A stretch of DNA of 60,901 nt, taken from positions 1 to 60,901 of the forward strand of contig DAITAC010000012.1 of the NCBI GenBank assembly GCA_036824465.1, read 5' to 3'. Origin of the DNA: JAKOQB01 sp036824465. GTDB taxonomy: Bacteria; Pseudomonadota; Gammaproteobacteria; Burkholderiales; Burkholderiaceae_F. This document shows positions 10,767-19,075 of this stretch, in pieces (within the stretch, counting starts at the first letter, position 1; each line of letters starts with the position of its first letter). The notes under the pieces were generated by a model that saw nothing but the letters and a program-made list of their open reading frames with translations, ran no database searches and was not told the origin of the DNA. The position numbers were made by a program, and so were the translations under genes.

Positions 10767-11851
10767 AACGGCAAGACAATCCTGAAGTCAGTACGCCCGG
10801 GACGGGACTCGAACTCGATCATTCCTTCGTTCTGTTGCACGAATGTCTGCGCCAGCGTCAGTCCCAATCCGCTGCCGCCCTCACGTCCGGACACGAGCGG
10901 GAAGAAGATTCGTTCCCGCAGCTCATCCGGGACTCCCGGACCGTTGTCGATCACATGCAAATCGAGTGCCAGGCGGCAGTGCCGGCGCGCAATCGTCACA
11001 TGGCGGGCCACGCGCGTGCGCAGGACGATCTGCGCCGAGCTTTCATTGATGCGTTCGTCCAGTGCCTGCGCTGCATTACGCACAATATTGAGCAGTGCCT
11101 GGATCAACTGTTCCTTGTCGCCACTGCAATTGGGCACGGAGGCGTCGTAATCGCGCACCAGATCCAGGCCACGCGGAAACTCGGCCAGGATCACGGCGCG
11201 CACCCGCTCGCAGACTTCATGCACGTTGAATTCGGCCACTTCCCGCGGCGTCCGATGCGGGGCCAACAGCCGGTCGACCAGGCCTTGCAGGCGATCGGCC
11301 TCATTGATGATCACGCGCGTGTACTCGCGCTGGTCAACGGAGGTCAGCTCGGCCTCAAGCAGTTGCGCCGCGCCGCGAATGCCGCCCAGCGGATTCTTGA
11401 TTTCGTGCGCCAGATTGCGAACCAACTGACGATTGGCCTCGCTTTGGTCGAGTTGCCGCTCCTCGCGCGTGACGCGAAGCTGCTGCTCGATCTCCACGAG
11501 TTCCAGCAGCAACGGCGTGTCATCCGCGTACAACGCGGTCGCGGTCGCCTGCACTGCAAGGGGTTCGCGCTGGATGCGGCGCAGTTCAATTAACTGACGT
11601 TGCTGGCCGAGGTCATTGGCGCGCGCCTGGACCAGCAGCCGGTCAATCGCCTTGTCGTCGACGAACAGACGCGCGGCACCCTGTCCCACAAGATTCTTGC
11701 GCGAAACCTCGAACAACTGCTCCGCCGCCTGATTAGCGAAGATGACTCGCGCGTGATTGTCGAATACCAGTACCGCAGTCGCCAGCAGATCGAGGCCCTG
11801 GTACCGTCCCGTGAGCCGCGCCGCTGTGAAGTCGGGATCGAACCACGTCAT
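10763..11851 (-). CDS. ntrB: Nitrogen regulation sensor kinase/phosphatase NtrB (NR-II)
   Basis: This cytoplasmic histidine kinase phosphorylates and dephosphorylates NtrC under control of PII. An N-terminal PAS domain (about 20-85) is followed by a HisKA helix with phospho-acceptor His149 (NLAHEIKNPLGG), then the HATPase with N, G1 and G2 boxes (VRNAAQALDE, DNGPGVPDE, GSGLGLTLAQ). The start at 11851 (MTWFDPDF) gives 362 residues; an in-frame GTG at 11884 would add 11. No membrane segment is present, as expected for NtrB. It lies 49 bases downstream of a DUF4124-like gene, in the glnA direction. Confidence 0.95.
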
Positions 11852-11900
11852 CGGTTCGACCCGGAAGAGGCCGCGTCCGCACACGCGGAAAATGCCGGGG

Positions 11901-12431
11901 CTATTGCCGTTGGAGCAGTGCGATCTCGCGCTTCAACGATGCGATGTTGCTTTCGCCGCGTTGGATTTCGGCTTGCAGCCGCTGCACACGTTCCTGGTAC
12001 AGCGCGTAGTTGCGCTCGTCGCCACGGCGCTCCGGCTCGCCGTTGTTGAATTCGGCGCGCAAGCGCGAGAGCTTGTCTTCCTCGCCCTTGAGTTCGTCTT
12101 CCAGGATTCGACGTCGGTCGCCGTCGCGCGCACGTTGCGTGTCGCCGTCCACGCGCGGGAAGTTCGCTGGTCGGGCATCGTTGCCAGGTTGGGGCTGCGA
12201 TTGCCTGGCCGGCATGCGCGGTGCCGGCACCGTGAGGATCGGCTGCACCTCCACCTTCTTGCAGCCCTTGCTGGTGCCGGTGTTCTGGTAGGTCTTGCGT
12301 CCCTGATCGTCGGTGCACAGAAAAATGTCCTGTGCAATGGCGGCGCGCGGCGTCACTGCCGTGATGGCGGTCGCCAGCAGCACCGCGAGGGGAGTCGTCG
12401 TCTTGATCATCATCAGGCAACGCTTCGACAT
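11901..12431 (-). CDS. Secreted DUF4124-like protein with C-terminal coiled coil
   Basis: This 176-residue exported protein of unknown function lies between glnA and ntrB. A signal peptide is visible (MMIKTTTPLAVLLATAI, cleavage after RAAIA). The mature N-terminus, IFLCTDDQGRKTYQN with a nearby cysteine in KGCKKVE, matches the short DUF4124 pattern (K/T-Y-x-D near a paired Cys). After a Pro/Gln-rich linker, residues from about 105 to the end form a charged heptad-like coiled coil (LEDELKGEEDKLSRLR, then LQAEIQRGESNIASLK). The start at 12431 is uncertain; ATG at 12413 would also keep the signal peptide. Its position suggests cotranscription with ntrB-ntrC, but nothing in the sequence links it to nitrogen control. 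Confidence 0.75.
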   Translation of the reverse strand: MSKRCLMMIKTTTPLAVLLATAITAVTPRAAIAQDIFLCTDDQGRKTYQNTGTSKGCKKVEVQPILTVPAPRMPARQSQPQPGNDARPANFPRVDGDTQRARDGDRRRILEDELKGEEDKLSRLRAEFNNGEPERRGDERNYALYQERVQRLQAEIQRGESNIASLKREIALLQRQ

Positions 12432-12545
12432 GCGCGCGAGTGTACCCCCGCTCGCACTCCGGCGGCAGTGGGAGTTGCCCCGCCGCATTCATGATCGGCG
12501 AAGGCAGGCGCGCGCGACGCTTCATCGGGGATTCGGATGATGCGG

Positions 12546-12583
12546 GAACACAAAGGGGGCGGTTGTCCGCCCCCTTGTGTTCG
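12546..12583 (-). terminator. Strong hairpin terminator after glnA
   Basis: An inverted repeat of about 16 bp with a single-base bulge (core AAGGGGGCGG at 12553-12562, CCGCCCCCTT at 12567-12576, loop TTGT) lies 28 bases past the glnA stop. On the minus strand it is followed by a weak T-rich tract (TTTGTGTT). It probably ends most glnA transcripts and separates glnA from the DUF4124-ntrB-ntrC genes. Confidence 0.75.
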
Positions 12584-12610
12584 TCGACATCCGGGAAAGA
12601 TCGCAAGCCT

Positions 12611-14023
12611 TTACGACCCGTAGTACATGTCGAATTCGACCGGATGCGTAGTCATGCGGAAGCGAGTCACTTCCTCCATCTTCAGCGCAATGTAGGCATC
12701 GATCATGTCGTTGCTGAACACGCCACCGCGGGTGAGGAACTCACGGTCGCGATCCAGGTTGTCGAGCGCCTCGTCCAGCGATGCGCACGGGTGCGGCACC
12801 TTGGCGGCCTCTTCCGGCTCCAGGTCGTACAGGTTCTTGTCCATCGGCTCGCCGGGATGGATCTTGTTCTGAACGCCGTCCAGCCCCGCCATCAGCATCG
12901 CCGCGAATGAAAGATACGGATTGGCGGTGGGATCCGGGAAGCGCACCTCGACGCGCCGGCCCTTGGGATTCGACACGAACGGAATGCGGCACGACGCCGA
13001 GCGATTACGTGCCGAGTAGGCCAGGTTGATCGGCGCTTCGAACCCAGGCACCAGTCGCTTGTACGAGTTGGTACCGGGATTGGTGAACGCGTTGAGCGAC
13101 TTGGCGTGCTTGATAATGCCGCCGATGTAGTACAGCGCGAAGTCCGACAGGCCCGAGTAGCCGTTACCGGCGAAGAGATTCGTGCCGTCCTTCCACACCG
13201 ACTGGTGCACGTGCATGCCGGAGCCGTTGTCGCCGACCACGGGCTTGGGCATGAAGGTCGCTGTCTTGCCGTAACTCGCGGCAACGTTCCACACCGTGTA
13301 CTTCAGGATCTGCAGCCAGTCGGCACGCTTGACCAGCGTCGCGAACTTGGTGCCGATCTCGCATTGACCGGGTGCCGCGACCTCGTGGTGATGCACCTCC
13401 ACTTCGACGCCCTGCTGCTCAAGCAGCAGACACATTTCGGAGCGGATGTCCTGCAGCGAATCGGTCGGCGGGACAGGGAAATAGCCGCCCTTGACCGGCG
13501 GACGATGCGCAAGATTGCCGGCTTCGTAGTCGATTCCGGTCGACCACGGCGCCTCTTCCGACCTGATCTTCACCGAGCATCCGGACATGTCGACGTTCCA
13601 CGTCACCGAGTCGAAGATGAAGAACTCAGGCTCCGGACCGAAGTACGCGGTGTCGCCCAGCCCGGTGGATTTCAAATATGCCTCGGCGCGGCGCGCGAGC
13701 GAGCGCGGATCGCGCTCATAGCCCTTGCCGGTCGACGGTTCAACGACGTCGCACGACAGGATCAGCGTGTTTTCCTCACGGAACGGGTCCATGCGCGCAG
13801 TGGCGGGATCCGGCATCAACAGCATGTCGGACGCTTCGATGCCTTTCCAGCCGGCGATCGACGAGCCATCGAACGCATGACCGTGTTCGAACTTGTCATT
13901 GTCGAACATCTTGCTGGGCACTGAGACGTGTTGCTCCTTGCCCTTGGTATCGGTAAATCGCAGGTCAACGAATTTCACTTCGTTGTCCGTGATCATTTTC
14001 ATGACGTCTTTGGCGCTCGCCAT
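12611..14023 (-). CDS. glnA: Glutamine synthetase type I
   Basis: This enzyme makes glutamine from glutamate, ammonia and ATP; 470 residues is the size of the dodecameric GS-I beta class. Signatures include HAFDGSSIAGW near residue 50, the metal-binding helix region EPEFFIFD, HVHQSVWKDG and the ATP-site NPGTNSYKRLVPGFEAP. Tyr399 in DKNLYDLEPEE is the expected adenylylation site, so GlnE control is likely. The start at 14023 (MASAKDVMKM) has AAGGAGA 8 bases upstream; longer in-frame starts run into the promoter. A sigma-54 promoter and two NtrC-type sites lie at 14119-14250, and a hairpin terminator follows the gene. Confidence 0.98.
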   Translation of the reverse strand: MASAKDVMKMITDNEVKFVDLRFTDTKGKEQHVSVPSKMFDNDKFEHGHAFDGSSIAGWKGIEASDMLLMPDPATARMDPFREENTLILSCDVVEPSTGKGYERDPRSLARRAEAYLKSTGLGDTAYFGPEPEFFIFDSVTWNVDMSGCSVKIRSEEAPWSTGIDYEAGNLAHRPPVKGGYFPVPPTDSLQDIRSEMCLLLEQQGVEVEVHHHEVAAPGQCEIGTKFATLVKRADWLQILKYTVWNVAASYGKTATFMPKPVVGDNGSGMHVHQSVWKDGTNLFAGNGYSGLSDFALYYIGGIIKHAKSLNAFTNPGTNSYKRLVPGFEAPINLAYSARNRSASCRIPFVSNPKGRRVEVRFPDPTANPYLSFAAMLMAGLDGVQNKIHPGEPMDKNLYDLEPEEAAKVPHPCASLDEALDNLDRDREFLTRGGVFSNDMIDAYIALKMEEVTRFRMTTHPVEFDMYYGS

Positions 14024-14118
14024 GGAGTGTTCTCCTTTGTAAGAGGCGGGTTCGAGAGTTCGGCCGGGCCGGTGAATTTCGTTACGCCGGAAGCCGCCCG
14101 GCGCATTCCCAACTGGAC

Positions 14119-14135
14119 TAGCAGGAAGCGTGCCG
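14119..14135 (-). promoter_or_regulatory. Sigma-54 (-24/-12) promoter of glnA
   Basis: Read on the minus strand, the sequence CGGCACGCTTCCTGCT matches the RpoN consensus TGGCACG-N4-TTGCW, with the invariant GG and GC separated by exactly 10 bases. The predicted start of transcription is near 14110, giving a leader of about 87 bases before the glnA ATG. Confidence 0.85.
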
Positions 14136-14159
14136 CGCCGCGCCATTCCTTTGGCTGTT

Positions 14160-14176
14160 CGCACCGGCCTTGTGCG
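14160..14176. promoter_or_regulatory. NtrC-type enhancer site I upstream of glnA
   Basis: GCAC-N7-GTGC dyad (cGCACCggcctTGTGCg) resembling the NtrC consensus TGCACC-N5-GGTGCA. Its centre lies about 58 bases before the predicted sigma-54 start and 74 bases, close to seven helical turns, from site II. Confidence 0.65.
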
Positions 14177-14233
14177 TCAGGCGCTTAGGCGCCCACCAAG
14201 GGATCATCAACACGCTCGGATCAAGAACTGAAA

Positions 14234-14250
14234 CGCACACGAACAGTGCA
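14234..14250. promoter_or_regulatory. NtrC-type enhancer site II upstream of glnA
   Basis: Second GCAC-N7-GTGC dyad (cGCACAcgaacAGTGCA), centred about 132 bases before the predicted sigma-54 start. It lies just beyond the hemW stop codon. Two in-phase sites are the usual arrangement for cooperative NtrC binding. Confidence 0.65.
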
Positions 14251-14264
14251 TTATGCCCCGAATT

Positions 14265-15536
14265 CTAGCGATCATGCACCGGCTTGGTGCCTTGATGCGG
14301 CACGGGGCTTTCTGGCAGGAAGATCGACTGCAGCTCGGTAAGGAACCTTCGGCCGAGTGCGGTCGGTCGCACTGAATCAAGATCACGCGCGATGAGTCCA
14401 CGCCGCTCAGCCTGCGTGACCGTTCGCTCGATCGAGGACAGCGGCAAACCGGTCCGCTCAGTAAACCAGCGAGTCGGGAATCCCTCGCTTAACCGGAGTG
14501 CATTGAGCATGAACTCGAAGGGAAGATCCGCCCGCGTGACCTCGCGCGATTCCGCGATGAACGCGCGCCTGGCCGCGGCGCGCAGATATCCGTCGGGCTG
14601 TTTCAGTCGCGTCTGGCGAACGATCCGATGCGGAAACGAAATCTTGCTCGCGGCACCAGCACCGATACCCAGATAGTCGCCGAAGCTCCAGTAGTTCAGA
14701 TTGTGTCGGCACGAGTGCCCTGCTCTCGCGTACGCTGAAACTTCGTAATGCAGATACCCGGCATCTGCCGTTCGACTCTCGATCCACTCGTGCATTTCCG
14801 CCGCCGTATCTTCATCCGGCAATGACGGCGGGTGCTTTGCGTACACCGTGTTCGGCTCGAGCGTGAGTTGATACAGAGACAGATGCGGTGGCTGGATGCG
14901 CAACGCGTGCTCGACATCCTGCTGCATCTCGGCCAGGGTTTGTGACGGCAGCGCATACATCAGGTCGAGATTGAAGTTGTCGAAATGGCGCTGCGCGATC
15001 TCGACTGCGGCGCGTGCCTGCGCACCGTCGTGCACCCGTCCGAGCGCCTTCAGCTTGGTCTCTTCGAACGATTGGATGCCAATCGAGAGGCGATTGATGC
15101 CCGATGCGCGAAACGAGGCGAACTTGCCGGCCTCGAATGTTCCAGGGTTGGCTTCGAGCGTGGTCTCGCAATCGGGCTCAAGCGGCAGCAATGCGCGGAC
15201 ATTGGACAGCAGCCGGTCGACGGCGCGCGCCGAAAGCAGGCTCGGCGTGCCCCCGCCGATGAAGATGCTGATGATGCGCCGACCCCAGATCAGGGGCAGC
15301 GCAGATTCGAGGTCGATGCGCAGCGCGTCGAGATACTCCGCTTCTGGAATTTCCGCGACACCACCTGCGTGCTCATGGGAATTGAAATCGCAGTATGGGC
15401 ACTTGCGCAGGCACCATGGCACATGGACATAAAGGGACAGCGGCGGCAGTGCCGGCAGGCGCAGCGTGCCCGGGCGCAGATAGGCACTCACATCGAGCGG
15501 CACCGGTGCCGCAACATCCGCCAGGATCTTCACCAC
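14265..15536 (-). CDS. hemW: Radical SAM protein HemW
   Basis: This 423-residue cytoplasmic radical SAM protein is of the heme-chaperone type formerly called an oxygen-independent coproporphyrinogen oxidase. The iron-sulfur motif is C42-x3-C46-x2-C49 followed by Asp-Phe. HemN, the true dehydrogenase, has a fourth cysteine where Phe51 stands here, which favours HemW. The HemN C-terminal domain follows after about residue 340. A GTG start overlaps the end of rdgB by 7 bases, making it the last gene of a PP2C-rph-rdgB-hemW run. Confidence 0.92.
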   Translation of the reverse strand: MVKILADVAAPVPLDVSAYLRPGTLRLPALPPLSLYVHVPWCLRKCPYCDFNSHEHAGGVAEIPEAEYLDALRIDLESALPLIWGRRIISIFIGGGTPSLLSARAVDRLLSNVRALLPLEPDCETTLEANPGTFEAGKFASFRASGINRLSIGIQSFEETKLKALGRVHDGAQARAAVEIAQRHFDNFNLDLMYALPSQTLAEMQQDVEHALRIQPPHLSLYQLTLEPNTVYAKHPPSLPDEDTAAEMHEWIESRTADAGYLHYEVSAYARAGHSCRHNLNYWSFGDYLGIGAGAASKISFPHRIVRQTRLKQPDGYLRAAARRAFIAESREVTRADLPFEFMLNALRLSEGFPTRWFTERTGLPLSSIERTVTQAERRGLIARDLDSVRPTALGRRFLTELQSIFLPESPVPHQGTKPVHDR

Positions 15537-16126
15537 GTCCAGGCCTGCGCAAGCTTGTGCGCCATCTCGCTCATGGCCATGGCGCGATGGCTGATGCGAT
15601 TCTTGAGAACCGGTTCGAGCTCGGCTGCGGTCCTGCCCAGTTCCGGCAGCAGGAAATGCGGGTCATAGCCAAAACCATTGGCGCCGCGCGGTGCCCGAAC
15701 AATCTCGCCATGCCAGCGCGCATCGGCGATCAGCGGCTCCGGATCATCGTGCGACCGTAAAGCGACCAGAACGCAGGTGTAATGCGCGCGGCGATCCCCG
15801 TGCAGCGGCAGTTGGCGGATCAATTCGGCGTTGTTGGCTGCATCGTCCGCCGCAGGGCCGGCGAATCGTGCCGAGCGCACGCCGGGCGCACCGTCAAGCG
15901 CCACACAGCACAGACCCGAGTCGTCGGCAAGCGCCGGCAGTCGCGCACGCGCGCTGGCATGGCGCGCCTTGGCCAGCGCGTTCTCCACGAAGGTATCGTG
16001 CGGCTCGTCGGCCGGCTCCACACCGAGATCGCGCTGCGCGACGATTTCGACCTCCAGTGGCGCCAGCAGTGCGCGGAATTCACGCAGCTTGCCCGGGTTG
16101 TCCGATGCGAGGACGAGCCGCCGCAC
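15530..16126 (-). CDS. rdgB: dITP/XTP pyrophosphatase (RdgB/HAM1)
   Basis: This enzyme hydrolyses non-canonical purine triphosphates (ITP, dITP, XTP) to monophosphates, cleaning the nucleotide pool. The 198-residue length is normal. Family marks are the N-terminal SDNPGKLREF, FVENALAKARHA and DDSGLCCVALDGAPGV, and near the end GFGYDPHFL. It sits 8 bases after rph and overlaps hemW. Confidence 0.95.
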   Translation of the reverse strand: MRRLVLASDNPGKLREFRALLAPLEVEIVAQRDLGVEPADEPHDTFVENALAKARHASARARLPALADDSGLCCVALDGAPGVRSARFAGPAADDAANNAELIRQLPLHGDRRAHYTCVLVALRSHDDPEPLIADARWHGEIVRAPRGANGFGYDPHFLLPELGRTAAELEPVLKNRISHRAMAMSEMAHKLAQAWTW

Positions 16127-16134
16127 GACCGGAC

Positions 16135-16860
16135 TCAGGCGACGCCAAGTGCAGCGCGTTGCTGTGCAATCAGCGTGCCAATGCCGGCGCGCGCCAGCGC
16201 CAGCATCCGGTCCATCTGCACCTGCGTAAACGGTGCGCCTTCCGCGGTGCCCTGCACTTCAACGAACGCGCCGTCGCCGGTCATCACGACGTTCATGTCG
16301 GTTTCGCAACCCGAATCCTCGGCGTAGTCCAGATCGAGCAGCGCGGCGCCTTCATGCAAGCCGACCGACACCGCGGCCACGAAGCTGCGCACCGGCAGAG
16401 TCGCAATCATCTGCTGTGCCTGCATCCAGCGCAGCGCGTCGTGGACGGCGACAAACGCGCCGGTGATGGCAGCAGTGCGTGTTCCGCCATCGGCCTGCAG
16501 GACATCGCAATCGACCTGGATCGTCCGCTCGCCAAGTTGCGACAGGTCGACCACCGCACGCAGGCTGCGACCAATCAGCCGCTGGATTTCCAGGGTACGG
16601 CCACCCTGCTTGCCACGCGCAGCTTCACGGTCGGTGCGCGTGTGCGTGGAGCGCGGCAGCATCCCGTACTCGGCCGTCAGCCAGCCGCCGCCCCTGCCTT
16701 TGAGGAACGACGGCACTTTTTCCTCGACCGACGCCGTGCAGATCACTTTCGTCTCGCCGAACTCGATCAGTACCGAACCCTCCGCATAGCGCGTGTAGCC
16801 GCGGGTGATCGTGACCGGCCGCAGCGCTTCGGCGCTTCGCCCGCCTGCTCGCTTGCTCAT
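16135..16860 (-). CDS. rph: RNase PH
   Basis: This phosphorolytic 3'-5' exoribonuclease trims tRNA 3' ends. At 241 residues it is full length. Typical segments are the N-terminal RPVTITRGYTRYAEGS, the phosphate-site region REAARGKQGGRTLEIQR and VDCDVLQADGGTRTAAI. The ATG overlaps the stop of the phosphatase gene by 4 bases, and rdgB follows after 8 bases, as in many Betaproteobacteria. Confidence 0.96.
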   Translation of the reverse strand: MSKRAGGRSAEALRPVTITRGYTRYAEGSVLIEFGETKVICTASVEEKVPSFLKGRGGGWLTAEYGMLPRSTHTRTDREAARGKQGGRTLEIQRLIGRSLRAVVDLSQLGERTIQVDCDVLQADGGTRTAAITGAFVAVHDALRWMQAQQMIATLPVRSFVAAVSVGLHEGAALLDLDYAEDSGCETDMNVVMTGDGAFVEVQGTAEGAPFTQVQMDRMLALARAGIGTLIAQQRAALGVA

Positions 16861-17798
16861 TGCCCCGGAATGATCTTGGAGGAACGCTTGATGGCGCGCT
16901 GAATCTCGGCGACCGCATCTTCGATCTGATCTTCGGTCAGTTCCTCGTCGCCGGTCGGCTCGGAATGGCGCGGGATCTGAACCGTGGACGCCACCGCTCC
17001 CTCCGGAATCAGCATCGTCGACACCGGCGCCTCGGTGGGCGGAATCATGTCCATCGATTCCGAGCCGGCCCAGGTCATCGCGATCGCGGTGCAGTTGTCG
17101 GCCTCGTCGCCCGCCTTGGCGAGCGCGAACTCCATCAGTTCAGGCACCGCGCGCATGATGGTCGAGGCGGAAAACGCATCGCCGATCTGGCGATCGGTCA
17201 GCGCACCCCACAGGCCGTCGGTACACAGCAGCAGCGTATCGCCACTGCGCAAGGCGGTCGAACGCCCGATCTCGACCGTCGGCGCGATGTATGCGCCGAT
17301 GCAGTTGAAGATGCGATTGCGTTCCGGATGGTCCTTGGCATCCTCGGGCCGGATGAGCCCAGAGGATACGAGGTGGTGCACCCGCGAATGATCGAGCGTT
17401 CGCGCCACGATCCGGCCGCCGCGCAAAAGGTACAGGCGCGAATCACCGACATGCGCCCAGGTCGCCACACCTCCCTGCACCACACATGCAACGACCGTGG
17501 TCCGCGGCGCTTCGGGCAGGTTGTTCTCGGCGCGATAGCGATGCAGTTCGCGATGCGCGGCCAGCACGCATTCCTCAAGATAGCGCGCCGGGTCCGCCAG
17601 CATCGGCTTGGCATCACGCTGATAGATCGCCGCCATCGTCTGCAGCGTCATCTGGGCCGCGACCTCGCCGCGCGCATGACCGCCCATTCCGTCGGCAACG
17701 ACCAGCAGCATCGAGTCGCGCGTGTACAGGTACCCCATCCGGTCCTGGTTGTTCCGCCGGCCACCCTTTCTGCTTTCCTGATAGATCGAGAAGCGCAT
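16857..17798 (-). CDS. PP2C-family Ser/Thr protein phosphatase
   Basis: This 313-residue metal-dependent phosphatase probably reverses phosphorylation by the kinase encoded just upstream. PP2C motifs include N-Q-D at Asp19, the metal-binding ADGMGGH with Asp36, GDSRLYLLRGG, and DNCTAIAM with the C-terminal metal Asp. The catalytic domain ends near residue 240. The remaining acidic tail (EELTEDQIEDAVAEIQ) is outside the fold. The start at 17798 (MRFSIYQES) fits the domain; an upstream ATG at 17822 is possible. Confidence 0.9.
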   Translation of the reverse strand: MRFSIYQESRKGGRRNNQDRMGYLYTRDSMLLVVADGMGGHARGEVAAQMTLQTMAAIYQRDAKPMLADPARYLEECVLAAHRELHRYRAENNLPEAPRTTVVACVVQGGVATWAHVGDSRLYLLRGGRIVARTLDHSRVHHLVSSGLIRPEDAKDHPERNRIFNCIGAYIAPTVEIGRSTALRSGDTLLLCTDGLWGALTDRQIGDAFSASTIMRAVPELMEFALAKAGDEADNCTAIAMTWAGSESMDMIPPTEAPVSTMLIPEGAVASTVQIPRHSEPTGDEELTEDQIEDAVAEIQRAIKRSSKIIPGQ

Positions 17799-17943
17799 TT
17801 CTACTCGGCCGCGGAGCGGCAAGGACCTATGAGAAGCGTCGTGAGCGCCCCGAGGTCAGTCCGAGCAGCGGACGCGTATTGAATAGTACGGCGAGCAGCG
17901 CAGGGCTGAGATCGGGGCGCGCAATAGCTTCGCATGGGTGCGA

Positions 17944-18939
17944 TCAGAACCAGGTGATGTTGTGTTCACGCATGAATTTCGTCACGCGCTCGCGCACGTG
18001 CCGGATGCGCGCACCCGTACGCTCGACGAATGAGAACTCCGGCCGCTCCGGAACGTTGTTGACCAGTTCCTTTTGCACCGCGTATACAGTTTGCGGACGC
18101 TCAAGTGAGTTCAGGCGCAGGCACCTCTCGACCATCGACAACATCTCGGACGAATAAAGGCCGCGAAATGCCCGCAGTACCTGCGGCATCTTGTCTTCCT
18201 TCAGCCTGGCGTCGGATTCCTGCGGCGGCATGCCCGCCATGCAGGCGTAGATGCAGGCACCGATGCTGTACACGTCGGTCCACGGACCAAGTTCGGCGTC
18301 GCGCTTGTACAGCTCCGGCGCCGCAAAGCCCGGCGTGTACATCGGATAGGTCTTGCTGATGTCGCGCTGCAGCGTCTGCCGCGCCGCGCCAAAGTCGAGC
18401 AGGATCGGTGTGCCATCCATCCGCAGATAGATATTGGCTGGCTTCACATCCAGATGCAGCAGCCGATTGGAGTGCACTTCCCGCAGGCCGTTCATTACCT
18501 GGGTGAACACGCGCCGGATGAAACGCTCGGAGAGCACGTCCTTCTGGTCCTTGCTGCGATTGCGCAGCACGTGCTCCTGCAATGAGCGGCCCGATTCGTA
18601 GTGCATCACCATGTACACGGTCTCGTTGGCGCGGAAGAAGTTCAGCACGCGCACGATGTTCGGGTGGTAGATCGAGGCCAGCGAGCGGCCCTCTTCGAAG
18701 AAACACTTCAGGCCGATGCGATAGGTGTTCAGGTTCTCCGGCGCCACATACGGCGCGAGCTCGCCAAGCTTCCTCTGTGCAAGGGCAGCCGGCATGTACT
18801 CCTTGATGGCAACCGAATTGCCGTGCTCGTCGGTGGCGAGATAGACGATCGAGAAGCCGCCGCTGGATATCTTCTTTACAATGCGATATCCGCCGACCTC
18901 GAAACCTTCTGGAAGTGCTGCGTTGTTCTGCGCCGCCAT
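17944..18939 (-). CDS. Ser/Thr protein kinase (Hanks type)
   Basis: This 331-residue soluble kinase has a Gly-rich loop ISSGGFSIVYLA, ATP-binding Lys46 in VAIKEY, a catalytic loop with Asp164 in HLDVKPAN, and the metal motif DFG in LLDFGAARQ. The usual Arg before the catalytic Asp is Leu, so it is a non-RD kinase, which usually does not need activation-loop phosphorylation. No membrane segment or PASTA domain is present. It is followed 145 bases on by the PP2C gene. Its targets are unknown, and it is transcribed away from yicC. Confidence 0.9.
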   Translation of the reverse strand: MAAQNNAALPEGFEVGGYRIVKKISSGGFSIVYLATDEHGNSVAIKEYMPAALAQRKLGELAPYVAPENLNTYRIGLKCFFEEGRSLASIYHPNIVRVLNFFRANETVYMVMHYESGRSLQEHVLRNRSKDQKDVLSERFIRRVFTQVMNGLREVHSNRLLHLDVKPANIYLRMDGTPILLDFGAARQTLQRDISKTYPMYTPGFAAPELYKRDAELGPWTDVYSIGACIYACMAGMPPQESDARLKEDKMPQVLRAFRGLYSSEMLSMVERCLRLNSLERPQTVYAVQKELVNNVPERPEFSFVERTGARIRHVRERVTKFMREHNITWF

Positions 18940-19075
18940 GGAGGAAGAATTCGCGAGCCGCGGTTTGCGGCGCCCAGTTCTGCGGCACGACCCGTTGAAG
19001 TGCCCTGGCTGTTACGGCGAGATTCTAACGAAAAGGGCGTAGCGCCCGATGCTCGACCCACGCAGGAATCGACAC

